From Microbacterium sp. VKM Ac-2923 (lineage in GTDB: Bacteria; Actinomycetota; Actinomycetes; Actinomycetales; Microbacteriaceae): 64,000 bases of DNA. Shown here piece by piece: positions 26,101 to 34,663 of the stretch. The notes under the pieces were generated by a model, which was not told the origin of the DNA, ran no database searches, and saw only the letters and a program-made list of their open reading frames with translations. The stretch's first letter is position 1. Each line of letters begins with the position of its first letter. The position numbers and the translations under genes are program-made. The stretch covers positions 124,001 through 188,000 of the forward strand of contig NZ_JALGRP010000008.1 in the NCBI RefSeq assembly GCF_022815605.1, given 5' to 3'.

Positions 26101-28838
26101 CCCCCATAGTTGCCTGCGGAAGAGTTACGCACGATGTCGGCCGCTGCACCCTGGGCACGGTCTACGACATAGGCGTCCATCTGCTGCCCGTTGATCATGA
26201 GGGTGAACCTATCGGGCATAGTCACCTGTTGGGTACTCACTCGCACTACGCTGCCGCTGGATGCGTACTGCGGCTGGACGTACCCGCCGGTCGCGTAGCC
26301 CTTGAGCATGCCCGCGTTCATCGCCTCAAGGATCCGCCGGTTCTCCGGCTTTGCGACCTCACGAGCACGCACCACGAACTCACCCGTGGCGAGCTTGTAG
26401 ACGCGGTTGTCACGCTCGGAGGGTGGTCCGGGGATGATGCCACCAGAGGCTGAGCCGGGTAGAACCGGTCCGACGCTGGGCGCCTGACCCCCACCGATCA
26501 GCGTGGAGCCGATCGTGGTGAGCGTCACCGTGCGGTTCTTGATGCTCTCCCACAGGTTCTTAAAATTCTCAGCCCGTGTCGACGCCGTAGCGGTCTCCGC
26601 GATGAGGTTCAGCGTCTTTGAGTCCGGCAGCTTGAAGACTTCCTCGGCGTACGCGTGGACCGCTTCTTCGCTGTAACCCGCCTCGGTCGCAGCCTTTATG
26701 AAGGCATCTTTCTGCGCTGTCAGCGTGTTCGCGTAGTTCGTCGCCGCCTGCGCGCCGAGCCCTGCCGCGATCTCCGCGTCGAGCTGTGCCTTCGCTGCTG
26801 CCTGCGCCGCTCCGGCTACCTCTCCGAGAGAATCACGGTTGGTCGACCCGGCGAGGGTGTTCTTGTCCATCGAGAGCGTGAACCCGTCGAGGGTGCCGTT
26901 GGCATCCAGGAAGGCGTCCTTCTACTTCTGCACTTCGTCCGAGATGCCGGCGAGGGACTGCTGCCACTGAGCGTTTGCGGATTCGGCGGACTGATTCGCG
27001 CCGTTCATTTCGTTCATGGCGTCGATGACTTCCTGCAACCGCGACTGCAGGGTCTCGGCCGATACCGCGGCGCCCTCGAAAGCCTCCCCGGCCTCCCCAG
27101 TGGAGGATGCGGATTCCTCGGCCGCTGCGGCCTGGTCTTGGAAGTCTTGCTTGCCGCGCACGACCTCCCCGGAGAGATTGCCAATCGCGGTCTGCGCGTT
27201 GCCTGCCCGGAAAGCGAGACCCGTGAACGCGGTGCCGAAGGTGTTGTTTTCGCTGAGGATGCGCTTCACCTCAGCGAGTTTCTTCGTGTCCCCGATGACG
27301 GCGTCCGTGAGGAAACCCTGCTCGATCCCAAGCTCGCGGCCGACCTCGAACACGCCCGCCTGGGCGAGCTTCTGCGCGACCAACTCACGGGTGTAGTTCG
27401 TCACCGCGCCCGACGTCTTGTTCAGGGACGCCGCGAATTCGGCCGCGTTGGCCGTGGCCTCGGCCTGACGCGCGGACCAGAGGCTGAAAGCGAGACCCGC
27501 GGCAGCGAGGGCGCCGGTCGTGAGCCCCACACCGCGTGCTGCCGACGAGCCGGAGATCTTGAGCTCCTGAAGGCCCAGCTTGAATGCGGCGATCTTCGGC
27601 ACGGCGATGAGTGCGGCACCGCCCGCGAGGGCGACGGCGCCGATCAGACCGCCGATGACGGCCGTGCCCTGCAACACCGGCTCGGGGAGACTGCCGATGC
27701 CGTCGACGAGCCCGGTCGTGGCCTGTGTGAGCCCCCGGAGAGTGTCGTTCAGGCCCGACCCGGAGCGGATGAGGGCGGTGTCGAACGCACCGCCCAGCTT
27801 CTCGACGTCGCCCGCGAGGTTGTTGAGGCGATCGGCGGCGACCTTCGCGGCGTACCCGGAGTCGTTGGTCTGGTCGATGTACTTCTGGATGCCGTCCGCG
27901 CCCTGGTTGTAGAGCACGTTGGCGGAGCGCAAAGCGTCGTTGCCGAAGATGGTGGCGAGGGCCGCGTTCCGCTGCTCATCCGAGAGGCCGGTGAGGTTGG
28001 TCTCGAGCTGCCCCGCGATCTGAGCGAACGACAGCATCTGCCCGTTCGCGTCATAGAAGGAGAGGTTGTACTTCTCCATCACCGAACGCGACTTGTCCGT
28101 GGGTGCCTGTAGGGCGATGATCGCAGACTTGAGCGACGTGCCCGCGTCCGACCCGAGGAGACCCGCGTCCGCGAACGCCGCGAGGACACCGGTCGTTTCT
28201 TCGATCGACTGGCCCGCACCGTTCGCGACAAGACCCGCCTGCCCGAGAGCGTCGGACAGGTCCTTGACGTCACCGACGGCTTTACCGGCGCCGGCGGCGA
28301 GGAGGTCCGCGACGTGGGGGACGTCGCCGCCCTCGAGGTTGAACTGCTTGACCGCAATGGCGGCGATCTGAGCGGCATCCGCTACCGACAACTGCCCCGC
28401 CGCGGCAAGAGACAGCGCACCGTTCAGACCGCCGCTGAGGATCTGGTCCGTCGTCAGACCGGCCTTGCCGAGCTCCTCGATCGCGTTCGCGGCTTCCGTC
28501 GCGGAGAACGCCGTGTCCGCACCGGCCTGCAGCGCGGCCTCGCGCAGTCGGCCCATGTTCTCGGTGGACTCCTGCGTGGCTGCCTTGATGTTCGACAACG
28601 CCTGGTCGAACTCGACGAACTTGGCCACGGCAATGCCGACGCCGGCTAGGGCAATGGCACCCATGGCGGTGATGCCGGTTCCCACCTCGCGCATGGCCTC
28701 GGACTGGTCCCGGAACCGCTGAGCGGCCTGCTCAGCCTCGGTGCCCGTCTTCTTGGTGGCCGCGCCGGCCTTGTTCATGTCGGCGATGTAGCTGTTCGCG
28801 GCGGCGAGCAACGTGACGCGGACGGTCCTCTCAGTCAT
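26091..28838 (-). pseudogene. phage tail tape-measure protein interrupted by an amber codon
   Basis: One reading frame of 916 codons broken by a TAG at codon 639 (26924-26922). The N-terminal part (638 residues) shows the TP901-type core: ATKKTGTEAEQAAQRFRDQS, FVEFDQALSNIKAATQES, TAFSATEAANAIEELGKAGL and hydrophobic segments such as GGLIGAVALAGGAALIAVP. After the stop the same frame continues KDAFLDANGTLDGFTLSMDK and runs to a normal end with GYATGGYVQPQ and glycine-rich repeats. A tape measure sets siphophage tail length. ATG 28838 has GAGGAG upstream. Without suppression only a truncated product forms. It is the only clear structural phage gene in the element. Confidence 0.85.
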
Positions 28839-29118
28839 CCGATTTCTCCTCTGGTTTGCATGTCAACAGCCCCCCACGAGAGGGGCAATGTACGGGTTTG
28901 GGGCGTTGGCGCCGAAAGCCTGGAACCCGTACAGGGAAGATTTCCCCTCCCCGGCGGTCCGATGAGATGGGGCGGGGGGAGGGGGTATCCGCCACCCCCT
29001 CGGGGGTCGGGTGAGGGGCGGTGTCGACCGTCGCCGGCACCGCCCCGGGGATGGACCGTGCGGGCGACTGCGGGCGAACGGAGGACACCCGTGCGCGTCG
29101 TACGGTCCGGTCGGTCAC
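28831..29118 (-). CDS. doubtful proline/arginine-rich small ORF upstream of the tape measure
   Basis: 95 codons from GTG 29118, overlapping the upstream gene's stop by 4 nt and the tape-measure start by 8 nt, which is the only positive evidence. The product (VTDRTVRRARVSSVRPQSPA...) is low complexity, rich in Pro and Arg, with no recognisable fold; the tail-assembly chaperone pair normally placed here is not recognisable. The alternative is that 28839-29114 is a 276-nt noncoding gap. Confidence 0.35.
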   Translation of the reverse strand: MTDRTVRRARVSSVRPQSPARSIPGAVPATVDTAPHPTPEGVADTPSPRPISSDRRGGEIFPVRVPGFRRQRPKPVHCPSRGGLLTCKPEEKSDD

Positions 29119-29381
29119 CGTGCTGCTCGCAGTGCGTGGATGCGTGCGAGGCGGAGCAGTCGGCGGCGTTGTCCGGGAGGTCGTGCCTCAGCCTGTGCGA
29201 GCAGGGTGTCAGCAGTGGTGTACGCGGTACCTGTCCCTGTTGCTGCGCTGAGGGTGGCGTGTACCTCGGCTGTGGTCCACTCGTCGTCGAGGGGTTCGGT
29301 GAAGCCGGTACCGTGACCTGAGTTCTCCTCTCGGGTGAGGAAGGCGGTGAAGGCGGTGCCGTGCTCGGTGGGTGTGGCCAT
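29115..29381 (-). CDS. small hypothetical element protein
   Basis: 88-residue protein (MATPTEHGTAFTAFLTREEN...) with an acidic middle (EPLDDEWTTAEVHATLSA) and an arginine-rich C-terminal helix (RPPGQRRRLLRLARIHALRA). It lies 2 nt after the next gene in the operon. No family is recognised. The spacing and codon use fit a real leftward operon member. Confidence 0.6.
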   Translation of the reverse strand: MATPTEHGTAFTAFLTREENSGHGTGFTEPLDDEWTTAEVHATLSAATGTGTAYTTADTLLAQAEARPPGQRRRLLRLARIHALRAAR

Positions 29382-29383
29382 GG

Positions 29384-29584
29384 TTACTCTCCGGTTCCGT
29401 CGAAGTAGTCGGGGGCGAACTTGCCCTTGTTGTCGTGGAGGGCGCGGCCTGCAGCGATGGACTTCTCGCCGCGCTTCGGCTGGGGGGCTTTGGCTCGGGC
29501 CGCTTCTCGCTGCTCAGCGGTGGGGTGCAGCTGCTCGAACAGGTCGCGGCCCTTGCTGACTGAGCCCGTGGTGTCGTCGGTCAT
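29384..29584 (-). CDS. small hypothetical element protein
   Basis: 66-residue hydrophilic protein (MTDDTTGSVSKGRDLFEQLH...) with AARAKAPQPKRGEKSIAAGR and a C-terminal NKGKFAPDYFDGTGE. It sits 3 nt after the preceding operon gene and 2 nt before the next, so it is very likely translated with them. No motif is recognised. Confidence 0.65.
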   Translation of the reverse strand: MTDDTTGSVSKGRDLFEQLHPTAEQREAARAKAPQPKRGEKSIAAGRALHDNKGKFAPDYFDGTGE

Positions 29585-29587
29585 TGG

Positions 29588-30619
29588 TTACTCTCCTGCG
29601 ATCGCGACAACACGGGGGTCGGCGTGGGGTCGGCCGTCAGCACCACGGTTGCCGCGGACCCCTCCGACGCGGGGAAGCTGCGCCCGGGCGGCGGCGGTGT
29701 TGAGTGGGGTGAGGGGCTTCACACCACGCTGTGCGTAGTACCGGTCGTAGGCGTCGAGAGCGCCGTGGATCTGGTTGGTGGTGCTGAGGGAGTCGATCAT
29801 CGCCTGGACGTTCAGCGAGGCGTCGGTGAGCTGCGCGATGGTCGGCACCCACGGGTGACCGCTCTTGGCAACCCACCGGAAGAACGGGATGCGGTCGTCA
29901 CCGGGGAACGTCTCGTTTTCCAGACGCGGCCACGGGGCCGGGGTGGGCGCTTGCAGCCATGCCAGGTAGTCGGCGCTGTGCCGGTTGGGTTCCTGGCGGT
30001 CGTTCCGGCGCCACGCCACCCAGAACTGCTCGAGGTCGAAAGCGTTCGTCAGGTGGCCGAGGGTGGCGAGCACGGTCGTGTCGGGCCGGTAGCTCTCGCC
30101 GACCATGCGGAACACGTGGACCTGTGCGGCGCGGATCTGCCGGTACTCGTCGGCGGCGTCCTCGATGTCACGCCACGCGGTCATCGTCTTCTCGTCGCCG
30201 CGAATGGCCAGGTCGATCGTCGACGTCGACCCGAGGGTGCGGTCGAGGTCGCGGACGCGGGTGACGAGGGCGCCGAGACGTTCGTGCAGGAAGGTGAACG
30301 CTTCGTCGGTCTCTTCCGGCTCGATGCTCTTGGCCTCGCGGTTCCGATCCGCTTGCAGGCGCTCGAGGCGGTCCTTGATCTCGTTGTGCGCCGTGTAGCT
30401 GGACTGCAGAGCCTCGCGAGCGTCGAATGCTGCTCGAACCTCGGCGAGGTCGTGGCTGGTCTCGATCGTGTTGAGGAACTCGGCGTCCGCCTGTTGCAAC
30501 TGCCGGGTCCACCCGGCGGCGGCGAGGTCGCGCAGCATCGCCGTGATGCGCCGGGACTCCTTGCCGATGTCGACGTGCCCCCGGATGCGTGCCTGAGCTT
30601 CCGCCAGAATGCTGGTCAT
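29588..30619 (-). CDS. hypothetical phage protein with long helical N-terminal half
   Basis: 343-residue soluble protein. Residues 1-200 are strongly helical and charged (ALQSSYTAHNEIKDRLERLQ, TFLHERLGALVTRVRDLDRT), perhaps coiled coil. The second half contains EQFWVAWRRNDRQEPNRHSA and IPFFRWVAKSGHPWVPTIAQ and a Pro/Arg-rich tail. ATG 30619 overlaps the upstream HTH gene's stop (ATGA). I do not recognise the family; scaffolding or DNA-handling roles are possible but unsupported. Confidence 0.7.
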   Translation of the reverse strand: MTSILAEAQARIRGHVDIGKESRRITAMLRDLAAAGWTRQLQQADAEFLNTIETSHDLAEVRAAFDAREALQSSYTAHNEIKDRLERLQADRNREAKSIEPEETDEAFTFLHERLGALVTRVRDLDRTLGSTSTIDLAIRGDEKTMTAWRDIEDAADEYRQIRAAQVHVFRMVGESYRPDTTVLATLGHLTNAFDLEQFWVAWRRNDRQEPNRHSADYLAWLQAPTPAPWPRLENETFPGDDRIPFFRWVAKSGHPWVPTIAQLTDASLNVQAMIDSLSTTNQIHGALDAYDRYYAQRGVKPLTPLNTAAARAQLPRVGGVRGNRGADGRPHADPRVVAIAGE

Positions 30620-31002
30620 CGGTTCTCTCTCTTCGTCCTGTAGTGCGCGATTGCCACGCGGTGGATGAGCCACGAACCGCCCGACACTTGAGCGTCGAGG
30701 CGGCCGGCGGTGCACGCTGCGCGGATCCCTCGGGGAGTCATCCTGAGCATGTCCGCGGCCTCCTTCGTCGTTACCCACTCTCGGCGTTGTTCCGCAGTGT
30801 CGGGGGTCGGTGTTCCGGACTCGGCACGCACCCACCGCTCGGATGCCTGCCGGACCGTCTCGAGCGCCTGGTTGAGCTCCGGGTACCGTTGCCGCAACTC
30901 CGGCGGCATCTGGTCCGGGCGGGCGAACATCCACAACAGACGCGCGCCCTCGCCGGTGATGACAGCCGTAACGCCGTCGAAGACGTCCGCCCGTCTCAGC
31001 AT
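30616..31002 (-). CDS. helix-turn-helix protein of the excisionase/MerR type
   Basis: 128-residue protein with an N-terminal region of unknown fold (RLLWMFARPDQMPPELRQRY) and a C-terminal DNA-binding domain: WVTTKEAADMLRMTPRGIRA followed by AGRLDAQVSGGSWLIHRVAI, the HTH_17/AlpA pattern. It lies just downstream of tRNA-Arg in the leftward operon and overlaps the next gene by 4 nt. It could be a second recombination directionality factor or a late-gene regulator. Confidence 0.75.
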   Translation of the reverse strand: MLRRADVFDGVTAVITGEGARLLWMFARPDQMPPELRQRYPELNQALETVRQASERWVRAESGTPTPDTAEQRREWVTTKEAADMLRMTPRGIRAACTAGRLDAQVSGGSWLIHRVAIAHYRTKRENR

Positions 31003-31072
31003 CAGCAGGGCACCTCCTGCTCGATCAGGTCACCGTGCTCGTCCACGCGGTTCCTTCCCTGGTGGTGGTGGG

Positions 31073-31144
31073 TCCCCGCATCTGGATTCGAACCAGCGGC
31101 GTCCGACTTAGAAGGTCGTCGCTCTTCCACTGAGCTATGCGGGG
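31073..31144 (-). tRNA. tRNA-Arg (anticodon TCT)
   Basis: Reads on the minus strand CCCCGCA-TA-GCTC...GAGC for acceptor and D arm, anticodon loop CTTCTAA (anticodon TCT) and T-loop TTCGAAT, closing with TGCGGGG and discriminator A. All seven acceptor pairs form; the outer pair of the anticodon stem and of the T stem are mismatched. No CCA is encoded. It would read AGA/AGG codons, rare in a high-GC host, and lies inside the integrated element's operon. Confidence 0.9.
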
Positions 31145-31183
31145 TAAGGGTGTCGATCGGGTCGACGCCCGGCGGGTTTGGGG

Positions 31184-31918
31184 CTACTCGGTGTCGTCGC
31201 GTTGGACGGGGCCGGATGTGCGTTCGAAGGCGTCGCCCCAGAACCCGTCGTCGTCGGTGTCGTGAGCGGTCCACTCGCACTGCTGGCACTCGTACCATGT
31301 GCGGCCCTGTCCGTCGCGGGGAGGGGATACGATGACGGTCTTGAAGTCGCATTCGGGGCACGGGTTGGCGGCCCATCGTCGGCGGTCGCGGATGGGCCAG
31401 CGGGCGGCCGCTCTCGCGAATGTCCAGAAGTGCGGGGCGTCGGGGATCTCGAGCGCGAGCATCAGCGGCCACCATTCGGCGACGGACTGTCCGTCACCGG
31501 CGAGGTCGTCGAAGCGGGCGAGCACGGCCCCGACCGCGAGACCAGCATGCGCGCGGGTCTCGGCCTCGTCCGCGGATGCCGGGAAGCCCTCACCGCGGAG
31601 GATGACGCCGAGGTCACGCAGCGCGTCGAGCAAGTCGGGACTGGTGGGGGCTTTCTCAGCCGGCGCTCCGGGGCTCCGCGTGTGGGAGAGGCGGTGGGCG
31701 GATGCCATGCGCGTGCGCTCACGGAGATGCTCGACCAGCTCGGGGCCTGTCTGAAATGCCGACCAGAGGCGTCCGTAGCAACGCGAGCAGATCACGGCAC
31801 CGTCCCGGGCGGCGCGGGCCACGCACCCCTCGCAAGCGCCGTCGTCGCGACCGAAGTCTTCGCATGCGGCGTAGTGCTCTCCACGCTGCACGCATCCGCG
31901 CACACAGTCACCGGTCAA
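31184..31918 (-). CDS. cysteine-rich (zinc-ribbon) phage protein, unknown
   Basis: 244-residue protein with an N-terminal cysteine cluster (DCVRGCVQRGEHYAACEDF, CEGCVARAARDGAVICSRCY), a helical middle (LLDALRDLGVILRGEGFPAS) and a C-terminal zinc ribbon (NPCPECDFKTVIVSPP ... WYECQQCEWTA). Two metal sites are likely. Such proteins are frequent in actinophage early operons near WhiB genes but have no assigned function. Its start overlaps the wbl stop by 4 nt. Confidence 0.75.
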   Translation of the reverse strand: MTGDCVRGCVQRGEHYAACEDFGRDDGACEGCVARAARDGAVICSRCYGRLWSAFQTGPELVEHLRERTRMASAHRLSHTRSPGAPAEKAPTSPDLLDALRDLGVILRGEGFPASADEAETRAHAGLAVGAVLARFDDLAGDGQSVAEWWPLMLALEIPDAPHFWTFARAAARWPIRDRRRWAANPCPECDFKTVIVSPPRDGQGRTWYECQQCEWTAHDTDDDGFWGDAFERTSGPVQRDDTE

Positions 31919-32235
31919 CGGGTCTCCTCACTCGGTAGGGGGTAGGCGGCGCCGGCCCAGAAGCCGACCTCGGGGCGGGCGGCCGCGGCGAACGCGGCAC
32001 ACGCGGCGCGGACGTTGCAGCCGAGGCAGACGGGGAGCAGCTCTGCGGCGCGCGGGTGGTCCTCGGTGAACCGGTTGTCTCCGGCGCAGGCCGCGGGGAA
32101 CTGCTCGAGCGCCACGGCAAGCGCGTGCAGCTCGTTTTGCGCCTGTCTCGACGGCCGTACGGCTGACCTCGTGAGTGACTCCACCGTGACCGCTACCTGA
32201 CCGCTCAGCACGGCGGGGGGACGAAACCCCGCCAC
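31915..32235 (-). CDS. WhiB-like (Wbl) iron-sulfur regulator, element-borne
   Basis: 106-residue Wbl protein. The four cysteines of the [4Fe-4S] site are in FPAACAGD and VCLGCNVRAAC (C...C-x2-C-x5-C), followed by the G[VI]WGG-type turn as VGFWAGAAY. The basic AT-hook-like C-terminal tail of host WhiBs is absent. Wbl proteins bind the primary sigma factor; phage forms can rewire host transcription or exclude superinfection (known from mycobacteriophage TM4 WhiBTM4). Start GTG 32235 lies 1 nt after the upstream stop. Confidence 0.88.
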   Translation of the reverse strand: MAGFRPPAVLSGQVAVTVESLTRSAVRPSRQAQNELHALAVALEQFPAACAGDNRFTEDHPRAAELLPVCLGCNVRAACAAFAAAARPEVGFWAGAAYPLPSEETR

Positions 32236-32236
32236 G

Positions 32237-32584
32237 TCAGTAGCACCCGTTCACGCAGCGGTCGTCCCTGTCACCGTCTGCGTGGTGGTCTCGGCAGGAT
32301 CCGGGCTCGTCGTGGAGGCTGTGCCGGTGCGGGATGCACTGGTCACGGGTGCGGACGTCGGCGTAAAGACGATCGCGGCGTGCGTGCTCGGCCGCGGTGC
32401 GCAGGTGCGCCGGCGTGGGACGGCGGGAGTCGCTCCGGTAGTGGTTGTTGAGGCCCTCGACGGCGTCGACGTAGTCCAGGTCGGCGACGAGCGGTTCCCA
32501 CATCTCGAGCGTCACCTGGTCAACGTCGCGACCGTCGACGACGCTCATGCGCGACAGGAGCTTCACTACCTCCTCCGCGATCAA
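32237..32584 (-). CDS. small phage protein linked to the replication gene
   Basis: 115-residue protein read from TTG 32584, which overlaps the replication gene's stop (TTGA) and is preceded by GAAGGAGC. The N-terminal part (LIAEEVVKLLSRMSVVDGRD then EMWEPLVADLDYVDAVEGLN, NHYRSDSRRPTPAHLRTAAE) matches a short helical protein often found after actinophage replication initiators. The C-terminal 40 residues are His/Cys/Asp-rich (CIPHRHSLHDEPGSCRDHH) and may bind metal. Function is unknown. Confidence 0.7.
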   Translation of the reverse strand: MIAEEVVKLLSRMSVVDGRDVDQVTLEMWEPLVADLDYVDAVEGLNNHYRSDSRRPTPAHLRTAAEHARRDRLYADVRTRDQCIPHRHSLHDEPGSCRDHHADGDRDDRCVNGCY

Positions 32585-33354
32585 CGGTCCAGCTCCTTCG
32601 GTCGTAAAGACGTCACGGGGGCCAGACCGCCGCGGCGAGACTCGATGAACCGCTGTCCGGCCTCGGCGATCGCGACGACTTTCTGGGTGGGCGTGGGGCG
32701 TCCGTTGCTGCGGGGCCCGTCGAGGGGGTCGTCCCATCCATCACGGTTGAGCCACGTCGCCGGGTGCGGAATGAACTCGGTTGACGGGCGATGCGGGTTG
32801 TCGCGGTATGCCTCGGCCGCGGCGGTGATGGTCTCGGGCGTCGCGCGCTTGATCGCCTTCGCCCATGCCTTACGGCCGTTCGGCTTCGCGACCTTGCGCG
32901 GCCACGCCGCCCAGAACTCGTCGAACGGATCGATTCCGTCGATGGTGTTCAGATCACCAACAGGGGGTTTGGGGGTGTACTGAGTGTTCATCTGAATGTT
33001 CCTCTGAATGTTCTCTTCTGCTACCGCTGTCGACTGGGTAGGCGCCGGTCGAGAGCGGGTTAGGTCACCGCTGTCGACCAAGTAGGTTGAGGGCCTAGTA
33101 GGTTCAGGGCCTACTTGGTCGACAGCGGTATAGGTGGGGTTCACGACGATCAGATCCGAGGTGCGGTAGCCGCCCGGGCCCGTCCGCCGGTGGCGCTCGA
33201 TGATGCCGATTCGCTCGAGCGTGGAGAGGCCCTTCTGCACGAAGTCCTGCGAGCCGCTGACCATCTCGGCGATGGTCTGTTGGCTGACGAAGGTCTCGTG
33301 AGTGGCATCCAGCGTCCGGTGGCAGACGGCGACGAGCACGACCTTCTCGCGCAT
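32581..33354 (-). CDS. phage replication initiator-like winged-helix protein, start region disturbed
   Basis: 257 residues from ATG 33354. The N-terminal winged helix reads TFVSQQTIAEMVSGSQDFVQ, KGLSTLERIGIIERHRR; after a linker comes DPFDEFWAAWPRKVAKPNGR and FIPHPATWLNRDGWDD, the pattern of phage replication/DnaT-like proteins. Upstream of ATG 33354 the frame still encodes good N-terminal sequence (FKDAEWAYAQDHLA) back to base 33398. An ATG at 33401-33399, 1 nt after the preceding gene's stop, is out of frame by one base. A 1-nt loss in the GGGTTT run would explain this. The annotated start has no visible ribosome-binding site. Confidence 0.75.
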   Translation of the reverse strand: MREKVVLVAVCHRTLDATHETFVSQQTIAEMVSGSQDFVQKGLSTLERIGIIERHRRTGPGGYRTSDLIVVNPTYTAVDQVGPEPTRPSTYLVDSGDLTRSRPAPTQSTAVAEENIQRNIQMNTQYTPKPPVGDLNTIDGIDPFDEFWAAWPRKVAKPNGRKAWAKAIKRATPETITAAAEAYRDNPHRPSTEFIPHPATWLNRDGWDDPLDGPRSNGRPTPTQKVVAIAEAGQRFIESRRGGLAPVTSLRPKELDR

Positions 33355-33402
33355 GGCGAGGTGGTCCTGCGCGTACGCCCACTCGGCATCCTTAAACCCA
33401 TG

Positions 33403-33750
33403 TCAGACGTCGCGCTCCCGGAGCTCGTCGTCGACATCCGGGAGGCGCCGCAGGTGGCTGCGGCGGGCATCGTCGTACCTGTCGGCCGCGTACGCCTGGA
33501 TCGGCACCGAGGGGGCATGCCGCGCGCCCCCGGTCGCGTCGATCCGATCCCACTCGTCGGCGAGCGCCAGGAGTCGGAGCCCGACCGCCCGTGCGTTGCC
33601 GCGGCTAAGGTGCGGGTCGTCGAACTGCTCGACGTAAATCGAGCAGGGGTCCCCGGCGATCAGGTCGCGAGACAGGTGGACGTACTCCTCGGCGAACTCG
33701 GCCTCGAACGGGTCGACCGCGGGGAGTGCGACCTTCTCGTTGGCGCTCAA
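33403..33750 (-). CDS. small hypothetical element protein
   Basis: 115-residue acidic protein (MSANEKVALPAVDPFEAEFA...) with HLSRDLIAGDPCSIYVEQFD and RAVGLRLLALADEWDRIDAT; predicted alpha-helical. It overlaps the upstream gene's stop by 4 nt and lies 1 nt before the likely true start of the replication gene. No family recognised. Confidence 0.65.
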   Translation of the reverse strand: MSANEKVALPAVDPFEAEFAEEYVHLSRDLIAGDPCSIYVEQFDDPHLSRGNARAVGLRLLALADEWDRIDATGGARHAPSVPIQAYAADRYDDARRSHLRRLPDVDDELRERDV

Positions 33751-34571
33751 CGCTTCTCTCCGAGCTGGTAGACGTCGCCGGGGCTGACGCCGAGCTCTCT
33801 CCCAACGATCTCGAAGATGGAGACGCTGACGTTGCCCGGTCCGTAGAGGATCTGACCGGCGCGGATGAGGTCCATGCCGACATCCATGATGTTCTCGCCC
33901 ACGAGGATGCCGTAGTCGTTCGTGCTGGCAACGACTTGCACCTCGGCGGCTCCATCGGGAGTGAAGGTGCCGTCCTCGACGCCGAACGACTGCTCGATCC
34001 GCACCGTGCCGATGGTTCGCATGAACTGGACGGTCTCCGCGTCATCGGGGTCAACATACGTCTCGTCGACGTCCGCCCAGGAGGGAATTACCTCGTTGAC
34101 GGCGTCGGAGTTGTAGTCGAGCCACTCTTGGATGCGGCGGTTCTCCTCCGCTCGCAGGGAGAAGGTCGAGACGAACCGAGCCATACCCTCCGCGTTGGGG
34201 TGGTCTTCGGTCTGCCACATGCCGCCCGAAACGAACAGGTGCGCCTCGTTGACGAGGTAGAAGTTCGGGAAGCGACCGAAGCGCGCGTAGTCGAATTCGC
34301 CCATCTGCTCGGCCCACCATTCGTTGCCCAACTTCTTTCCGGCGTCGAGCTGCTCGCCCGTGCGCAGGTCGTAGACGCGGATGACGTAGAAGTTCTCGCC
34401 GATCGCGTCGGCCTTCTCGTAGCGCTCCTCGTGCTGGTCGATCCAGAGAGCGTCGCCGTCAGGGAGCAGCGCAGGGGCCGGGTCAGCCTGGCGGATATCG
34501 AACGCGCCATCCGCGTAGAACAGGTGGCGCAGGGTCTCGTGGATGTCGGTGGTCTGGGGTACGTTGTTCAT
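33747..34571 (-). CDS. hypothetical element protein, unknown
   Basis: 274-residue acidic soluble protein starting MNNVPQTTDIHETLRHLFYA, with EERYEKADAIGENFYVIRVY, GNEWWAEQMGEFDYARFGRF and a C-terminal INMDVGM/GPGNVSVSIFEIVGREL region. ATG 34571 is used because GAAGGATC precedes it and the upstream part of the longer frame is poor. No domain recognised; in early operons of similar elements this slot often holds recombination or nuclease-related genes, but no motif supports that here. Confidence 0.65.
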   Translation of the reverse strand: MNNVPQTTDIHETLRHLFYADGAFDIRQADPAPALLPDGDALWIDQHEERYEKADAIGENFYVIRVYDLRTGEQLDAGKKLGNEWWAEQMGEFDYARFGRFPNFYLVNEAHLFVSGGMWQTEDHPNAEGMARFVSTFSLRAEENRRIQEWLDYNSDAVNEVIPSWADVDETYVDPDDAETVQFMRTIGTVRIEQSFGVEDGTFTPDGAAEVQVVASTNDYGILVGENIMDVGMDLIRAGQILYGPGNVSVSIFEIVGRELGVSPGDVYQLGEKR

Positions 34572-34663
34572 GACTGATCCTTCTGCTAGCCGGTTGTTGG
34601 TTTGGTCCGGGCCCTTGGAACTGGTTGCCGCCAGCACAGGGCCCTTTTTCTTTGCAGCGCACA

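Noticed and set aside
26922..26924. Two separate genes instead of one broken tape measure
   Set aside because: The downstream part starts in the same frame without a ribosome-binding site, and its N-terminus continues helical sequence of the upstream protein.
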